Shown one piece after another: positions 27,916 to 36,686 of a stretch of 64,000 nucleotides of DNA. Each line of letters opens with the position of its first letter. Position 1 is the first letter of the stretch. The DNA is from Planctomycetota bacterium (GTDB taxonomy: Bacteria; Planctomycetota; Phycisphaerae; Phycisphaerales; SM1A02), in the NCBI GenBank assembly GCA_003671075.1, contig QWPT01000002.1, positions 1-64,000 of the forward strand. The letters are read 5' to 3'. Position numbers and translations under genes: made by a program. Under the pieces are notes generated by a model. The model saw nothing but the letters and a program-made list of their open reading frames with translations, was not told the origin of the DNA and made no database searches.

Positions 27916-28791
27916 CTACTGCCGATCGAAGAGCAGAATCGTGATTGTGACCAATTGAATCATCGCGGCGGCCGCGGCCCATCGCGCGAAGTGCTCAAAC
28001 TCGGAGAGGTTGAGGAACGAGACGGCGACAACAAGAATTGCGATGAGTTGCAATCCCATCGCCGCGAGGCGCATTGCGCTTGATTCGGCGCGGCGCAGGC
28101 GCAGCGCGCGGACTTCATCGGTGAGTTCGGCAAGTCCACGGCGCAGACGATCGCTCGATCGCTCGCGGCGAACGCTGCGGGTGGCGGTGCGTGCCGGAGC
28201 GGCTGTGCGCGAACTCGCGATGGACGCAGTGGTTTCGTCACGATGGCGGAGGATGATTTCGACCGCCTCGGCAAGGGTCGAGGCCGAGTAGTCCGCGGCG
28301 GCATCGGCGATGCGAGCGCGATCGCGCGAAACCAGAATGGTTCGCAATCCCGCGGTGCGTCCTGCGGCAACATCGCACGGCGAATCGCCGAGCAGCCAAG
28401 AACGCTCGAGTTCAAGCTCCATGTCCTGCGCAGCCTGCAGAAGCATGCCCGGGCGAGGTTTGCGCCACGGGTGCTCGCGGGTGTACTCGGGCGTGATGCC
28501 CTTGGGATGGAACGGGCAATAGTAGAAGCGTTCGATGGTGCGCTTCAGTCCAGTTTGTTGGTCGACGAGTTCGGAGACCTTCGCATGCACCGCGTCGACA
28601 TCGGACTCGGTGAAGCGACCGCGGGCAACGCCGCCTTGATTGGTTGCGACGACAAGACGAAATCCCGCATCGCGCAGGCGGCGCAGCGAGGGCGCCACTC
28701 CTTCGACGAGAGTGGTTCGCGCTGGAATTCCAGCGTTGGAGTCGTCGGGCACCAAGGTGCCGTCTCTATCAAGAAAAATCGCAGGATCCAT
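27916..28791 (-). CDS. HAD phosphatase, GmhB-like, fused to a C-terminal membrane anchor
   Basis: 291 residues. Residues 1-180 are a histidinol-phosphatase/GmhB-type HAD domain: FLDRDGTL (catalytic Asp8, Asp10), LVVATNQGGVARGRF, KPRPGMLLQA with the Lys, and LLGDSPCDVAAGRTAGL with the third acidic motif. GmhB dephosphorylates heptose 1,7-bisphosphate for LPS or S-layer glycans. The GmhB zinc loop is altered: Cys92 remains, but the second pair is replaced by His107 and Trp109. After an Arg/Ala-rich linker (190-240) two transmembrane helices follow (about 242-262 and 270-288), an extension not usual for GmhB. Confidence 0.85.
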   Translation of the reverse strand: MDPAIFLDRDGTLVPDDSNAGIPARTTLVEGVAPSLRRLRDAGFRLVVATNQGGVARGRFTESDVDAVHAKVSELVDQQTGLKRTIERFYYCPFHPKGITPEYTREHPWRKPRPGMLLQAAQDMELELERSWLLGDSPCDVAAGRTAGLRTILVSRDRARIADAAADYSASTLAEAVEIILRHRDETTASIASSRTAAPARTATRSVRRERSSDRLRRGLAELTDEVRALRLRRAESSAMRLAAMGLQLIAILVVAVSFLNLSEFEHFARWAAAAAMIQLVTITILLFDRQ

Positions 28792-28871
28792 CGGCGTTCC
28801 GAGTGTTTGACTTCGCGGCCCCTCCGCGCCCGCATCCTAACGCAATTGATGATCGCAGCACCACGATGCCT

Positions 28872-28936
28872 GAGGATCAACCCCGAGGGTCAACCCCGAG
28901 CATTACGCCCGAGCATTACGCCCGAGCATCACGCCG
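28872..28936. repeat. 13-base tandem array, 5 copies in two variants
   Basis: Two units of gagg(a/g)tcaacccc followed by two gagcattacgccc and one gagcatcacgccg. It lies in the 183-base gap between pfkA (end 28975) and the GmhB-like gene start; nothing else is seen in that gap. Confidence 0.85.
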
Positions 28937-28974
28937 ATCAACGTATCAGCGCGTGCGGCCGCAGCCGCGACGGC

Positions 28975-30117
28975 TCAATATCCCCCGCTCGAAATCGGCT
29001 TTGCTTCGATGGATCCCACGCCGTCGCCGAAGCTGGTGCCGATCGCGCGTGCCGCTGAGATGAGCGGGTGGTCGATGGGAACCAGTCGTTGCTTGCCGAC
29101 GGTCTCGAAGAGGTCGATATCGGAAAATATATTGTTTTCGCGGACAACCATGCGGTTGCGCTTCCCGCTTGCCAGCACCGCCATGGCGTGAAAGCCGAAG
29201 TTCGTCGCAAGGATTCGGTCAGCTGCGATGGGTGCGCCGCCACGCTGGGTGTGGCCGAGCACGGTGGTGCGGGTCTCGATTCCGGTGAGGTCGGCGATCT
29301 CGGTTGCCACCAGGTTTCCAATGCCGCCGAAGCGGATCGGATCGTGGCTGGTCGGGTCGTAGCGACCGACGACCTGCTCACCGAATTTCGGGCGCGCGCC
29401 CTCGGCAACCACCACGATGGCGAATCCGGGGCCGCGCATGCGTCGGTCGATGTCGTCGGCGATCTGACGCAGATCGAAGGGGACCTCAGGAAGCAGGATG
29501 ACATCGGATCCGCTGGCGACTCCGGAAGTCAGCGCGATCCAACCAGCGTTGCGACCCATGACCTCGCAGACCATTACGCGGTGGTGGCTGTCGGCAGTCG
29601 AGTGCAGGCGGTCGAGCGCGTCGGTCGCAGTAGCGACGGCGGTAAGGAAACCGAAGGTGATTTCGGTTCCGACGAGATCGTTGTCGATCGTCTTGGGAAC
29701 GCCGATCACATTGATGCCCGCAGCCGCAATCGGCGCGGCGCACGCCATGGTTCCGTCGCCGCCGATCACGATCAGCCCGTCAAGCCGTTCGCGGGCGATC
29801 GTGGTCAGGCACTTCTCAGTGACATCCTCCCAAATCGGCGTGCCGTCGGGCTTGCGGCCCGTGCAGTAGCGCGTGGGGTTGCACTTGTTGTTGGAGCCGA
29901 GAATCGTGCCGCCGCGGGTCAGAATGCCTGAGACATCCTTGAGTCCGAGTGGGCGTACCCGGTGTTCGATGAGGCCTTGGAAGCCGTCTTCGATGCCGAT
30001 GACCTCGATGCCGTACTGCAGGATTGCGGTCTTTGCCACCGCGCGGAGAACCGCGTTGAGGCCTGGACAGTCGCCGCCGCCAGTGAGAATGCCGAGTCGG
30101 CGAGTGCTTGGTGACAT
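28975..30117 (-). CDS. pfkA: 6-phosphofructokinase, probably ATP-dependent
   Basis: 380 residues from ATG 30117. Phosphorylates fructose-6-phosphate in glycolysis. The opening LGILTGGGDCPGLNAVLRAV and catalytic PKTIDNDLVGTE are canonical. The phosphoryl-donor motif reads GGDGTMACA: Gly at the position that is Asp in pyrophosphate enzymes, which suggests ATP use, while the Lys in PKTIDND is more common in the PPi and mixed (group III) branch. MGRNAGWIA and GHTQRGGAP are the substrate loops. Divergent from lysS. Confidence 0.94.
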   Translation of the reverse strand: MSPSTRRLGILTGGGDCPGLNAVLRAVAKTAILQYGIEVIGIEDGFQGLIEHRVRPLGLKDVSGILTRGGTILGSNNKCNPTRYCTGRKPDGTPIWEDVTEKCLTTIARERLDGLIVIGGDGTMACAAPIAAAGINVIGVPKTIDNDLVGTEITFGFLTAVATATDALDRLHSTADSHHRVMVCEVMGRNAGWIALTSGVASGSDVILLPEVPFDLRQIADDIDRRMRGPGFAIVVVAEGARPKFGEQVVGRYDPTSHDPIRFGGIGNLVATEIADLTGIETRTTVLGHTQRGGAPIAADRILATNFGFHAMAVLASGKRNRMVVRENNIFSDIDLFETVGKQRLVPIDHPLISAARAIGTSFGDGVGSIEAKPISSGGY

Positions 30118-30155
30118 GAGTGGGGGGGTCCGAGGAAAGCGGCGCACGGTATCGC

Positions 30156-30181
30156 AAATCACTTCGAACACGAAGCGATTT
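30156..30181. promoter_or_regulatory. Inverted repeat in the pfkA-lysS divergent gap
   Basis: Arms aaatcacttcg and cgaagcgattt with one mismatch around a 4-base centre. Its place 27 bases ahead of the lysS start and 38 bases ahead of pfkA suits an operator or leader hairpin acting on either gene. Confidence 0.35.
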
Positions 30182-30208
30182 ACGCAGTCTTGCTAGGATT
30201 CGTATCCC

Positions 30209-31834
30209 ATGGCCGAGACCACTCCGCAGGATGCCGTTCCGCTTTCCGAGTCCGAGATAGTCGCCGCCCGTCGCGCGAAGCTCAAGCGATTTCGCGATGA
30301 ACTTGGCTTCGAGCCTTACGGCGAGCGCGTCGACGGCCTGCATGCGCTTGCCGATGCGCGTGCGAAGTTTTCCGAGGACGCGCATGTCGCCTACGACACC
30401 GCTGCCAAACAAGCGAAACTTTCCGGCGGCACTGCGGCCGATACGCGCGCGATCGTCAAGGTCGCTGGCCGCATCGTTCAGCACCGCGATATGGGAAAGC
30501 TCGTGTTTCTGTTTCTGCGCGATTCCTCGGGAGATTTGCAGTTAAGCATCTCGAAGTCGGCGATCGATGCCAACGCATTCGAGCTGGCCAAGGCAGCGGA
30601 TTACGGCGACATCCTCGTTGCCGAGGGGCCGATCGGGCGAACGCAGAAGGGCGAGGTCTGCGTGTGGGCGACCTCGATTTCGCTGGCGACCAAGTCGCTC
30701 GCGCCTCCGCCGGAGAAATGGCACGGTCTGTCTGACCCCGAGCAGCGCTATCGCCGCCGTTATGTCGACATGTACGCCAATCCCGAGAGCGCGAAGGTCT
30801 TCGCCATGCGTTCGCGCATTGTCTCGCGCATCCGACGGTTCATGGATGCGCGCGGATTTCTCGAGGTGGAAACGCCGGTGCTCCAGCCCATGGCTGGCGG
30901 CGCGGCGGCGCGACCATTCACGACCCACCACAACACGCTGGATATGCCGCTGTTCATGCGCATCGCGCCTGAGCTCTACCTCAAGCGTTGTTTGGTCGGC
31001 GGCATGGGCAAGGTCTACGAGATCAATCGAAACTTTCGCAACGAAGGCATCGATCGCAGCCACAATCCTGAGTTCACCGCCATGGAGGTCTATCAGGCCT
31101 TCGGCGATTACGGCACGATGATGGAGCTCACCGAGAGCCTCGTCAACAACATCGCGGTGTCGATGGTGGCGGAGCGCGAGGCTGCGGGGCTGCGGGTGAA
31201 CGCCGATGGACCGGTGCTTCCATGGGGCGAAATGGAGATCAACTACGCGATGCCGTTCGTGCGCGTGAAGTTTGAGGAACTCTTTCGCAGGGGCGTTGGC
31301 GTGGACATGCGCGATTTTGCGGCGGTTCGCGCCAAGGCGCGCGCGATCGGCATGCACCATGAAGCGAAGCTCGACAACTGGCTGGTGGTGAACAAACTCT
31401 TCGAGGAACTCGCCGAGCCGTTGATCGATCCGCTTCGTCCGACCTTCGTGACCGACTATCCGAGCGCCATCAGCCCGCTGACGCGTCCGAGTCGAACGGA
31501 TCCAGAAGTCTGCGAACGCTGGGACATCTTTATTGGCGGGATGGAAATTGGTCCCGCGTACACCGAGCTCAACGACCCCGACATCCAACTGGCGAAATTC
31601 ACCGAGCAGCTGAAGGGCGCCGACGATGAGGAGTCGACTTTCCGCACGCTCGACGAGGATTTCATCGACGCACTGCGCGTCGGCATGCCGCCGGCGGGAG
31701 GCTTGGGAATTGGAATCGATCGTTTGGTCATGCTCATGACCGACAGCGCGTCGATCCGCGATGTCATCCTGTTCCCGCTGCTGAAATCGATGAGCGCCGC
31801 GGAATCCACCAAGGTCGAAGGAACGCAGGCCTGA
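30209..31834 (+). CDS. lysS: Lysyl-tRNA synthetase, class II
   Basis: 541 residues. N-terminal OB anticodon-binding domain (VKVAGRIVQHRDMGKLVFLF) and a class II catalytic domain: motif 1 near FMDARGFLEVETPVLQPMAG, motif 2 FRNEGIDRSHNPEF, motif 3 GLGIGIDRLVMLMT. EVYQAFGDYGTMM is the usual LysRS continuation of motif 2. About 35 residues longer than the E. coli enzyme, with an N-terminal leader and an insertion in the C-terminal half. Its TGA overlaps the next ATG by one base, so the transglutaminase is translationally coupled. Confidence 0.96.
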   Translation: MAETTPQDAVPLSESEIVAARRAKLKRFRDELGFEPYGERVDGLHALADARAKFSEDAHVAYDTAAKQAKLSGGTAADTRAIVKVAGRIVQHRDMGKLVFLFLRDSSGDLQLSISKSAIDANAFELAKAADYGDILVAEGPIGRTQKGEVCVWATSISLATKSLAPPPEKWHGLSDPEQRYRRRYVDMYANPESAKVFAMRSRIVSRIRRFMDARGFLEVETPVLQPMAGGAAARPFTTHHNTLDMPLFMRIAPELYLKRCLVGGMGKVYEINRNFRNEGIDRSHNPEFTAMEVYQAFGDYGTMMELTESLVNNIAVSMVAEREAAGLRVNADGPVLPWGEMEINYAMPFVRVKFEELFRRGVGVDMRDFAAVRAKARAIGMHHEAKLDNWLVVNKLFEELAEPLIDPLRPTFVTDYPSAISPLTRPSRTDPEVCERWDIFIGGMEIGPAYTELNDPDIQLAKFTEQLKGADDEESTFRTLDEDFIDALRVGMPPAGGLGIGIDRLVMLMTDSASIRDVILFPLLKSMSAAESTKVEGTQA

Positions 31835-33363
31835 TGCGCGCCGCCCTGTTCGCGCTTTGTTTCGCGGGCGCGGTGAGCGTTGTGTCGTGCACGGTGTCGT
31901 GCGCGGTGGCGTGTGCGGATTGGGCGCTGGTTGAGGAGCACTATTACGCACTCGCACTCGGTGGACATCCGTGCGGAAGGTCGCTTGAACGGGTGGAGAA
32001 AGACGGCGAGCGGCTGCGAACGATCTCGCGCATCGAGATGCGCTTTTCGCGGCTCGGGCAAGAAACTGCGATCGAGCTTTCCAGCGAATTCATCGAGTCT
32101 GCACGAGGAGAACCCATCGAAGCCACCGTCGCGCAGAAGGGTGCCGAGCGGGTTCGTTATGTCTTCGAGTCGCCGAAAAAGGCGAGGGTCGAGCGCGGTG
32201 CGGTTCGGGAAACCCGCGAAATTGCCGATGATTCGTGGCTCACGCCGCGTGAAGTCGCCGCGTTCGTCGCGGCGCGCGGCGGGGCCAAGGCCGAGGAAAT
32301 CAACTTTCGCACGCTCGATGTGCAGTCGGGCTTTGTGGTCGCGGACATCTCCATGAAGCGATTGGGCGAGGTTGAGCGCACGATTGACGGGCATTCGGCG
32401 AAGTTGACGCGCTATGAGGTTCGCAACAGCATGCAGCCGATCGTGGCCACCGAACTCTACGACGCAACCGGTTTACTCTTGGAAAGCACAACGCCGATTG
32501 GACTCGGCAACTTGGTTTCGCTGTTGACCACCAAGGCCGCTGCCGACGAGAGCTACGCGAACGCGTCGTTCGATCTGCTCGCGGGAACCTTCGTGGCGTC
32601 GAGGCCGATCGCGCGCTACCTCGCGCGCGGCACCATTGAGTTTGACCTCGATTCGAGCGCGGCAACGATGCCCGAACTTCCCTCCGAAGGCGCGCAGGCG
32701 TTTACTAAAACGGGCGAGAGGTCAGCGCGCGTGTCGGTCGATGTGCATCGCTCGAGTGGCGCGCAGCCGAGCGATGCCAGTGATCCGCGCTGGAACAAGC
32801 CCAACGAACTCATCGACTCCGACAGCACGGCGGTGATCGAGTTGCTCGCCAGCGCGAAATTGCCTGCGAATGCAAGCGATTTTGCCAAGGCCAACGATCT
32901 GCGCGCGCTGGTTTCCCGACATATTCGATCGAAAAACCTCGCCACCGCCTTCGGCTCTGCGAGCGAGGCTGCGAGGACGCGCAGCGGAGATTGCACTGAG
33001 CACGCGGTGCTGTTGGCTGCGCTCTGTCGTGCGGCGGGGATTCCATCGCGAGTGGCCAGTGGGCTCGTGTATGTGCCCGATCTCGGCGGCGTCGGCCATG
33101 GATTGAAGGGGCCAGGATGGGGATGGCATCTTTGGACGCAAGTGTTGGTGGAGCCGCCGATCGTTGCGGGCGGTGGCGCGCGCGGCTGGGTTGATTTCGA
33201 CGCGACCGTTGGCGGCGATGGGCGTGGCTACCACTCCGCGCACATTCTGGTTGCGACGAGCGATCTCGCTGGTGGTGCGACCGATCCTGCGTTTTCCCGC
33301 GCGCTTTCGCTGATTGGCGCGGTGAAGATCTCGGAGGTCGCGCAGCCAGGAGCCGTCAAGTGA
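31834..33363 (+). CDS. Exported transglutaminase-like protein
   Basis: 509 residues. N-terminal signal peptide built partly from a 12-base repeat (VSCT, VSCA, VACA). A ~300 residue N-terminal domain of unknown fold precedes a transglutaminase core: Cys387 in RSGDCTEHAVLLAALCRAAG, His432 in GWGWHLWTQV, and Asp in WVDFDATVG (454-456), the Cys-His-Asp triad of the bacterial transglutaminase/protease-like family. Such periplasmic members may cut or cross-link peptides; no substrate is known. Overlaps lysS by one base and nnrD by four (GTGA). Confidence 0.85.
   Translation: MRAALFALCFAGAVSVVSCTVSCAVACADWALVEEHYYALALGGHPCGRSLERVEKDGERLRTISRIEMRFSRLGQETAIELSSEFIESARGEPIEATVAQKGAERVRYVFESPKKARVERGAVRETREIADDSWLTPREVAAFVAARGGAKAEEINFRTLDVQSGFVVADISMKRLGEVERTIDGHSAKLTRYEVRNSMQPIVATELYDATGLLLESTTPIGLGNLVSLLTTKAAADESYANASFDLLAGTFVASRPIARYLARGTIEFDLDSSAATMPELPSEGAQAFTKTGERSARVSVDVHRSSGAQPSDASDPRWNKPNELIDSDSTAVIELLASAKLPANASDFAKANDLRALVSRHIRSKNLATAFGSASEAARTRSGDCTEHAVLLAALCRAAGIPSRVASGLVYVPDLGGVGHGLKGPGWGWHLWTQVLVEPPIVAGGGARGWVDFDATVGGDGRGYHSAHILVATSDLAGGATDPAFSRALSLIGAVKISEVAQPGAVK
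31882..31917. repeat. 12-base in-frame repeat in a signal peptide
   Basis: Three units (gtgtcgtgcacg, gtgtcgtgcgcg, gtggcgtgtgcg) encoding V-S-C-T, V-S-C-A, V-A-C-A in the transglutaminase leader. Confidence 0.8.
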
Positions 33364-34274
33364 CGGCATTCGCCTTCGAACCGCTGCCCGCGTTGCCCGC
33401 GCGCATCGCCGATGGGCACAAGGGAAGTTTCGGCACGGTGCTTGTAGTTGGTGGATGTGCGCACCAGCCGCGGCGCATGCTCGGGGGCGCGATGCTTGCG
33501 GCGCGCGGTGCGTTGCGCGCAGGTGCTGGTCGCGCAATCGTGGCCGTGCCCGAATCGCTCGCCGCCGAAGCGCTGGTGATATTGCCTGAAGCCACGGTGA
33601 TTGCGTTGGCGACCGATGCGCACGGCGAGTTGCTCGCCTCAGCTGCGGCGGAGGCGCTCGACGCTGTGATGGCGGAGGTTTCCGTCGTTGTGGTCGGTCC
33701 AGCGATGGGCAGGAGCGTGTCTGCCGGGCAGTTGGTGATGCGGCTGGTCGCACTGGGCGAAAAGCCATTGATCATTGATGCCGACGCGATCAGGTTGTTT
33801 GCCTCGCACATCGACTCCGTTCGCGATGTCCGAGGAACGGTGGTGTTTACGCCGCATCCGGGCGAGGCGCGCGATCTTGCCCAGGCGCTTTCCCTCAGCG
33901 TGGACTGCGTTGATCCTGCCGCCCGCCCCTGCGCCGCGCTCGCGCTCGCCCAGCGACTTGGCGCCGTCGTGGTGTTGAAAGGCGCGGGCACGGTCACCAG
34001 CGATGGATTGCGAACCTGGCGCTGCGACGCAGGAAATGCCGCGCTCGCCACTGGTGGAAGCGGTGATGTCCTGAGCGGAGTGGTCGCGGCGATGTTTGGG
34101 CAATTTCAGCGCAATCCCAGCATGTGTGCCGGTGGACTTTCGGCGCTCGCCGTCGAGATTCATGCACGCGCGGGCGACCTCTGGCGCGATGCGCACGGCG
34201 ACTCCGGAGCGCTCGCCCACGAGATTGCCGATCTCGTGCCCGATGTGATGCGCGCCATCCGCGCACGAGATTAA
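33360..34274 (+). CDS. nnrD: ADP/ATP-dependent NAD(P)H-hydrate dehydratase
   Basis: 304 residues with a GTG start at 33360 overlapping the previous stop (GTGA). Repairs hydrated NAD(P)H. Ribokinase-like fold motifs: KGSFGTVLVVGGC near the N-terminus, VVVGPAMGRS, TPHPGEARDLA, VVLKGAGTVTSDG and NAALATGGSGDVLSGVVAAM carrying the catalytic Asp of the GSGDVL loop. The epimerase half (NnrE) found fused in YjeF proteins is absent, so it is the dehydratase alone. Third gene of the lysS run. Confidence 0.94.
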   Translation: MTAFAFEPLPALPARIADGHKGSFGTVLVVGGCAHQPRRMLGGAMLAARGALRAGAGRAIVAVPESLAAEALVILPEATVIALATDAHGELLASAAAEALDAVMAEVSVVVVGPAMGRSVSAGQLVMRLVALGEKPLIIDADAIRLFASHIDSVRDVRGTVVFTPHPGEARDLAQALSLSVDCVDPAARPCAALALAQRLGAVVVLKGAGTVTSDGLRTWRCDAGNAALATGGSGDVLSGVVAAMFGQFQRNPSMCAGGLSALAVEIHARAGDLWRDAHGDSGALAHEIADLVPDVMRAIRARD

Positions 34275-34328
34275 ACGCGGCGAAATCAGCGCGGATCGAT
34301 GCGCGCGCCGCTCGGCTACAGTGTCCCG

Positions 34329-35300
34329 ATGGCCTCCGATCATCAGCGCATCGCAACACTCACCGACCGCACCTATGTGGAAGGCGTGTATTCGATCGTC
34401 AATCCACAGCTCGCGCAGACGCGCACCAACAAGCCCTATCTGAAGTGCATGATCCGCGACGCCAGTGGCGAGATCTCCGCGCGCGCCTGGGGCTTCGAAG
34501 AGGCGCAATTCGAGACGGTGATCGCAACTGGATTTGTGATGCTGCGCGGTTCAACGCAGGCCTATCAGGGGCAGGTTCAGCTCATCATCGAGCAGATGGA
34601 GGCGCGCGAGGTTTCCGGCGAGGACATGCTGCAGCTGCTTCCCTCGACCACGAAGGACATCGCCACCATGTTCGCGCGGGTCGCCGAGCTGCTGCGTTCA
34701 ATGGCGCATCCGGCGATGCGCGCTCTTGCTGAGCAGTACCTCGGCGACGAACGGCTCATGGAGGATTTTCGCCGCGCGCCCGCCGCGATGAGTGTGCATC
34801 ACGCGTGGATTGGCGGACTTCTCGAGCACACCCAGCAAATGATGGAACTCGCCGATCGCATGCTGGTGCTCTATCCAGCGCTCAATCGCGACATCGTTCT
34901 GTTCTCGATCTTTGCCCATGACCTTGGCAAGACTGTCGAGCTCGATTGGGAGCGCGGGTTCAATTACACCACCGAAGGACAACTGATCGGCCATGTTGTG
35001 CGCGGAGCAATCTGGCTGCAGATCAAGGCGGCACAGGCTTCGCGGGTTGAGCGGCTCCCTGGTGAAACGCTGCGAATTTTGCAGCACATTTTGGTGTCGC
35101 ACCATGGTCTTCCCGAGCACGGTGCCGCCAAGATTCCTGCCACGCCCGAGGCGGTTTTCGTGTCGATGTTGGACAATCTCGACGCCAAGACGCAGGCATC
35201 GATCACGGCCGCCAAGCGCGAGTTCGCCGGTGGCGGCGAGTGGACCGACAAGGTGTGGGCGCTCGACACCAAGGTGTATCGAACCGATCCGCTGGTCTGA
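34329..35300 (+). CDS. YhaM-like 3'-5' exoribonuclease (OB fold plus HD domain)
   Basis: 323 residues from ATG 34329 (an ATG at 34299 adds 10 non-conserved residues). The N-terminal OB domain (VEGVYSIVNPQLAQTRTNKP, KCMIRDASGEISARAW) and an HD domain with MSVHHAWIGGLLEHTQQM, SIFAHDLGKTVE and HILVSHHGLPEHG match the YhaM/CBF1 family of Mn-dependent 3'-5' exoribonucleases that trim RNA ends. The metal residues H, HD and the later H pair are all present. Last gene of the lysS run, 54 bases after nnrD. Confidence 0.88.
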   Translation: MASDHQRIATLTDRTYVEGVYSIVNPQLAQTRTNKPYLKCMIRDASGEISARAWGFEEAQFETVIATGFVMLRGSTQAYQGQVQLIIEQMEAREVSGEDMLQLLPSTTKDIATMFARVAELLRSMAHPAMRALAEQYLGDERLMEDFRRAPAAMSVHHAWIGGLLEHTQQMMELADRMLVLYPALNRDIVLFSIFAHDLGKTVELDWERGFNYTTEGQLIGHVVRGAIWLQIKAAQASRVERLPGETLRILQHILVSHHGLPEHGAAKIPATPEAVFVSMLDNLDAKTQASITAAKREFAGGGEWTDKVWALDTKVYRTDPLV

Positions 35301-35345
35301 TCGGCGCTACCTTTTTACTCGGGCGCGCAGGCCGTGGATGCGGTT

Positions 35346-35446
35346 GATGTCATGTGTGTCGTGGACGTCATGTGTGTCGTGGACGTCATGTGTATGTCAC
35401 GTGTAAGTCACGTGTATGTCACGTGTATGTCACGTGTTTGTCATGG
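35346..35446. repeat. Compound tandem array, 18-base then 11-base units
   Basis: Nearly three 18-base units (ga(t/c)gtcatgtgtgtcgtg) followed by about five 11-base units ta(t/a)gtcacgtg, each containing the palindrome cacgtg. It fills the gap between two convergent genes and runs over the stop codon (35430-35432) of the minus-strand gene. Confidence 0.85.
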
Positions 35447-36686
35447 AGAAGGGGAACGGCCAAGTACGGTCGGTCGCGAGCGCGTGGGTGCGCAACGCGC
35501 GTGCATTGGCGCCAAGACGCGCGCGCAATGCGTTGATTTCATCCGCACGCTGCTTGCGCGCCGCCTCGATCGCGCGCCGCATCGCAACGAAGGCTGCGCG
35601 CTTTTCCAATCGTGATCCGACGATGCGCCCGAGCAGTTGCGCCTTGGTGACGCCCGCATCGGCGAACGGATCCTGTTCGAGTCGGCTGAGTGCGCGCGGT
35701 GTCGCTGAGACATCGAACGGCTCGATGAATTGCGCGAGCGGTGCGAGGCGCGTGGCGGTGACGATGGTCATCGGAGCGATCGCCTGTTGCGAGTCGACCT
35801 TGAGGACCGCCGACATCCACGCTTCCATCGCGCCGTCGTATTTGCCGCCGCCCGTGCCGTGGATGAAGAGATCGCATGCGCCCATGCGCGCGATCGCCGT
35901 GAGGGCGAGTGCACGCGGGGCGAGTAGGGCGTTTGGTGTGTTGTCCGACGAAAGTAGTGGCAAACGCGAGGAATTTGCGCTATCGAGCCGCCAGAACGGA
36001 AGTTCATCGCCACCGAGGCGCGCGATGCGTTGGCCCTCGAGCGCATGGTTGTACGCGCCGCGCATGAGTGCAAACTCTCGTCGCATCGCCGCCGCGAGTG
36101 AGGTGCGCGCGAAGCTTGTCGCCGCCACCGTTGCGTCGATGCGTGCCCGCGCGCCCAGCAGCACATTGGCTGCGTGGGCCATCTGCATCGCAAGGTTCTC
36201 GCGGCGAAACGCTCCTTGTACCGCCGATTCGATCTCCTGCAGCGCACTCTCGATCGAGGGCGGAGTCTGATGCGCGCGTTCGGGGCGCATGGTTCGAACT
36301 GGGCGGCGCAACACATTGGGGCCGCGGCCGACCGGCGAGCGCTCGAGCATCAGTCGTTCAAGCCGCCCGTCGACCAGCGCGGGAAAGCCGATGAGCGACG
36401 CGTCGTTGGTGTCGTGGTCGATCACCACATGCACCAGAGCGCCACCGCAAAGCGCGGCGATTTCTGCGCCGCGCACGAATTTTTCCGCGATGCCCGCGTG
36501 CCAGATTCCCGCTTGATGACCGGTCATGATGATGGGACGGTCAAGCGGAAGCCCAAGTTCCTCGCGGGTAACCTGTCGCCAGGAAACTAGGGATTCGCCC
36601 GCGAATTGCGCACTTTCGCGACCATCAAAGCGTGCTTTCGCGCGCGCCGCCAGAATGGTGGATAGCTCGGACGCGACTGCGTTCAT
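35430..36686 (-). CDS. Hypothetical protein with a BshC-like N-terminal motif
   Basis: 418 residues from ATG 36686, whose ATGA overlaps the glycosyltransferase stop; the frame is open to 36755 but overlaps that gene more. The segment IIMTGHQAGIWHAGIAEKFV followed by HVVIDHDTND resembles the TGQQ-x-G-L and DHD regions of BshC (bacillithiol synthase), but overall similarity appears weak and no bshA/bshB is nearby. A later GTGGGKYDGAMEAW is distinctive. Last of four tightly coupled minus-strand genes. Bacillithiol synthesis is not claimed. Confidence 0.7.
   Translation of the reverse strand: MNAVASELSTILAARAKARFDGRESAQFAGESLVSWRQVTREELGLPLDRPIIMTGHQAGIWHAGIAEKFVRGAEIAALCGGALVHVVIDHDTNDASLIGFPALVDGRLERLMLERSPVGRGPNVLRRPVRTMRPERAHQTPPSIESALQEIESAVQGAFRRENLAMQMAHAANVLLGARARIDATVAATSFARTSLAAAMRREFALMRGAYNHALEGQRIARLGGDELPFWRLDSANSSRLPLLSSDNTPNALLAPRALALTAIARMGACDLFIHGTGGGKYDGAMEAWMSAVLKVDSQQAIAPMTIVTATRLAPLAQFIEPFDVSATPRALSRLEQDPFADAGVTKAQLLGRIVGSRLEKRAAFVAMRRAIEAARKQRADEINALRARLGANARALRTHALATDRTWPFPFSMTNT

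Noticed and set aside
28975-30117. Pyrophosphate-dependent phosphofructokinase
   Set aside because: Donor motif is GGDGT rather than GGDDT, which argues for ATP, though the Lys in PKTIDND leaves some doubt.
35334-35615. Open frame made of Val-Asp-Val-Met-Cys repeats
   Set aside because: It translates the 18- and 11-base arrays and then runs antisense to the BshC-like gene; no other coding sign.
35430-36686. Bacillithiol synthase (bshC) assignment
   Set aside because: Only a short TGHQ-x-G and DHD-like match; no bshA or bshB nearby and overall similarity cannot be shown here.
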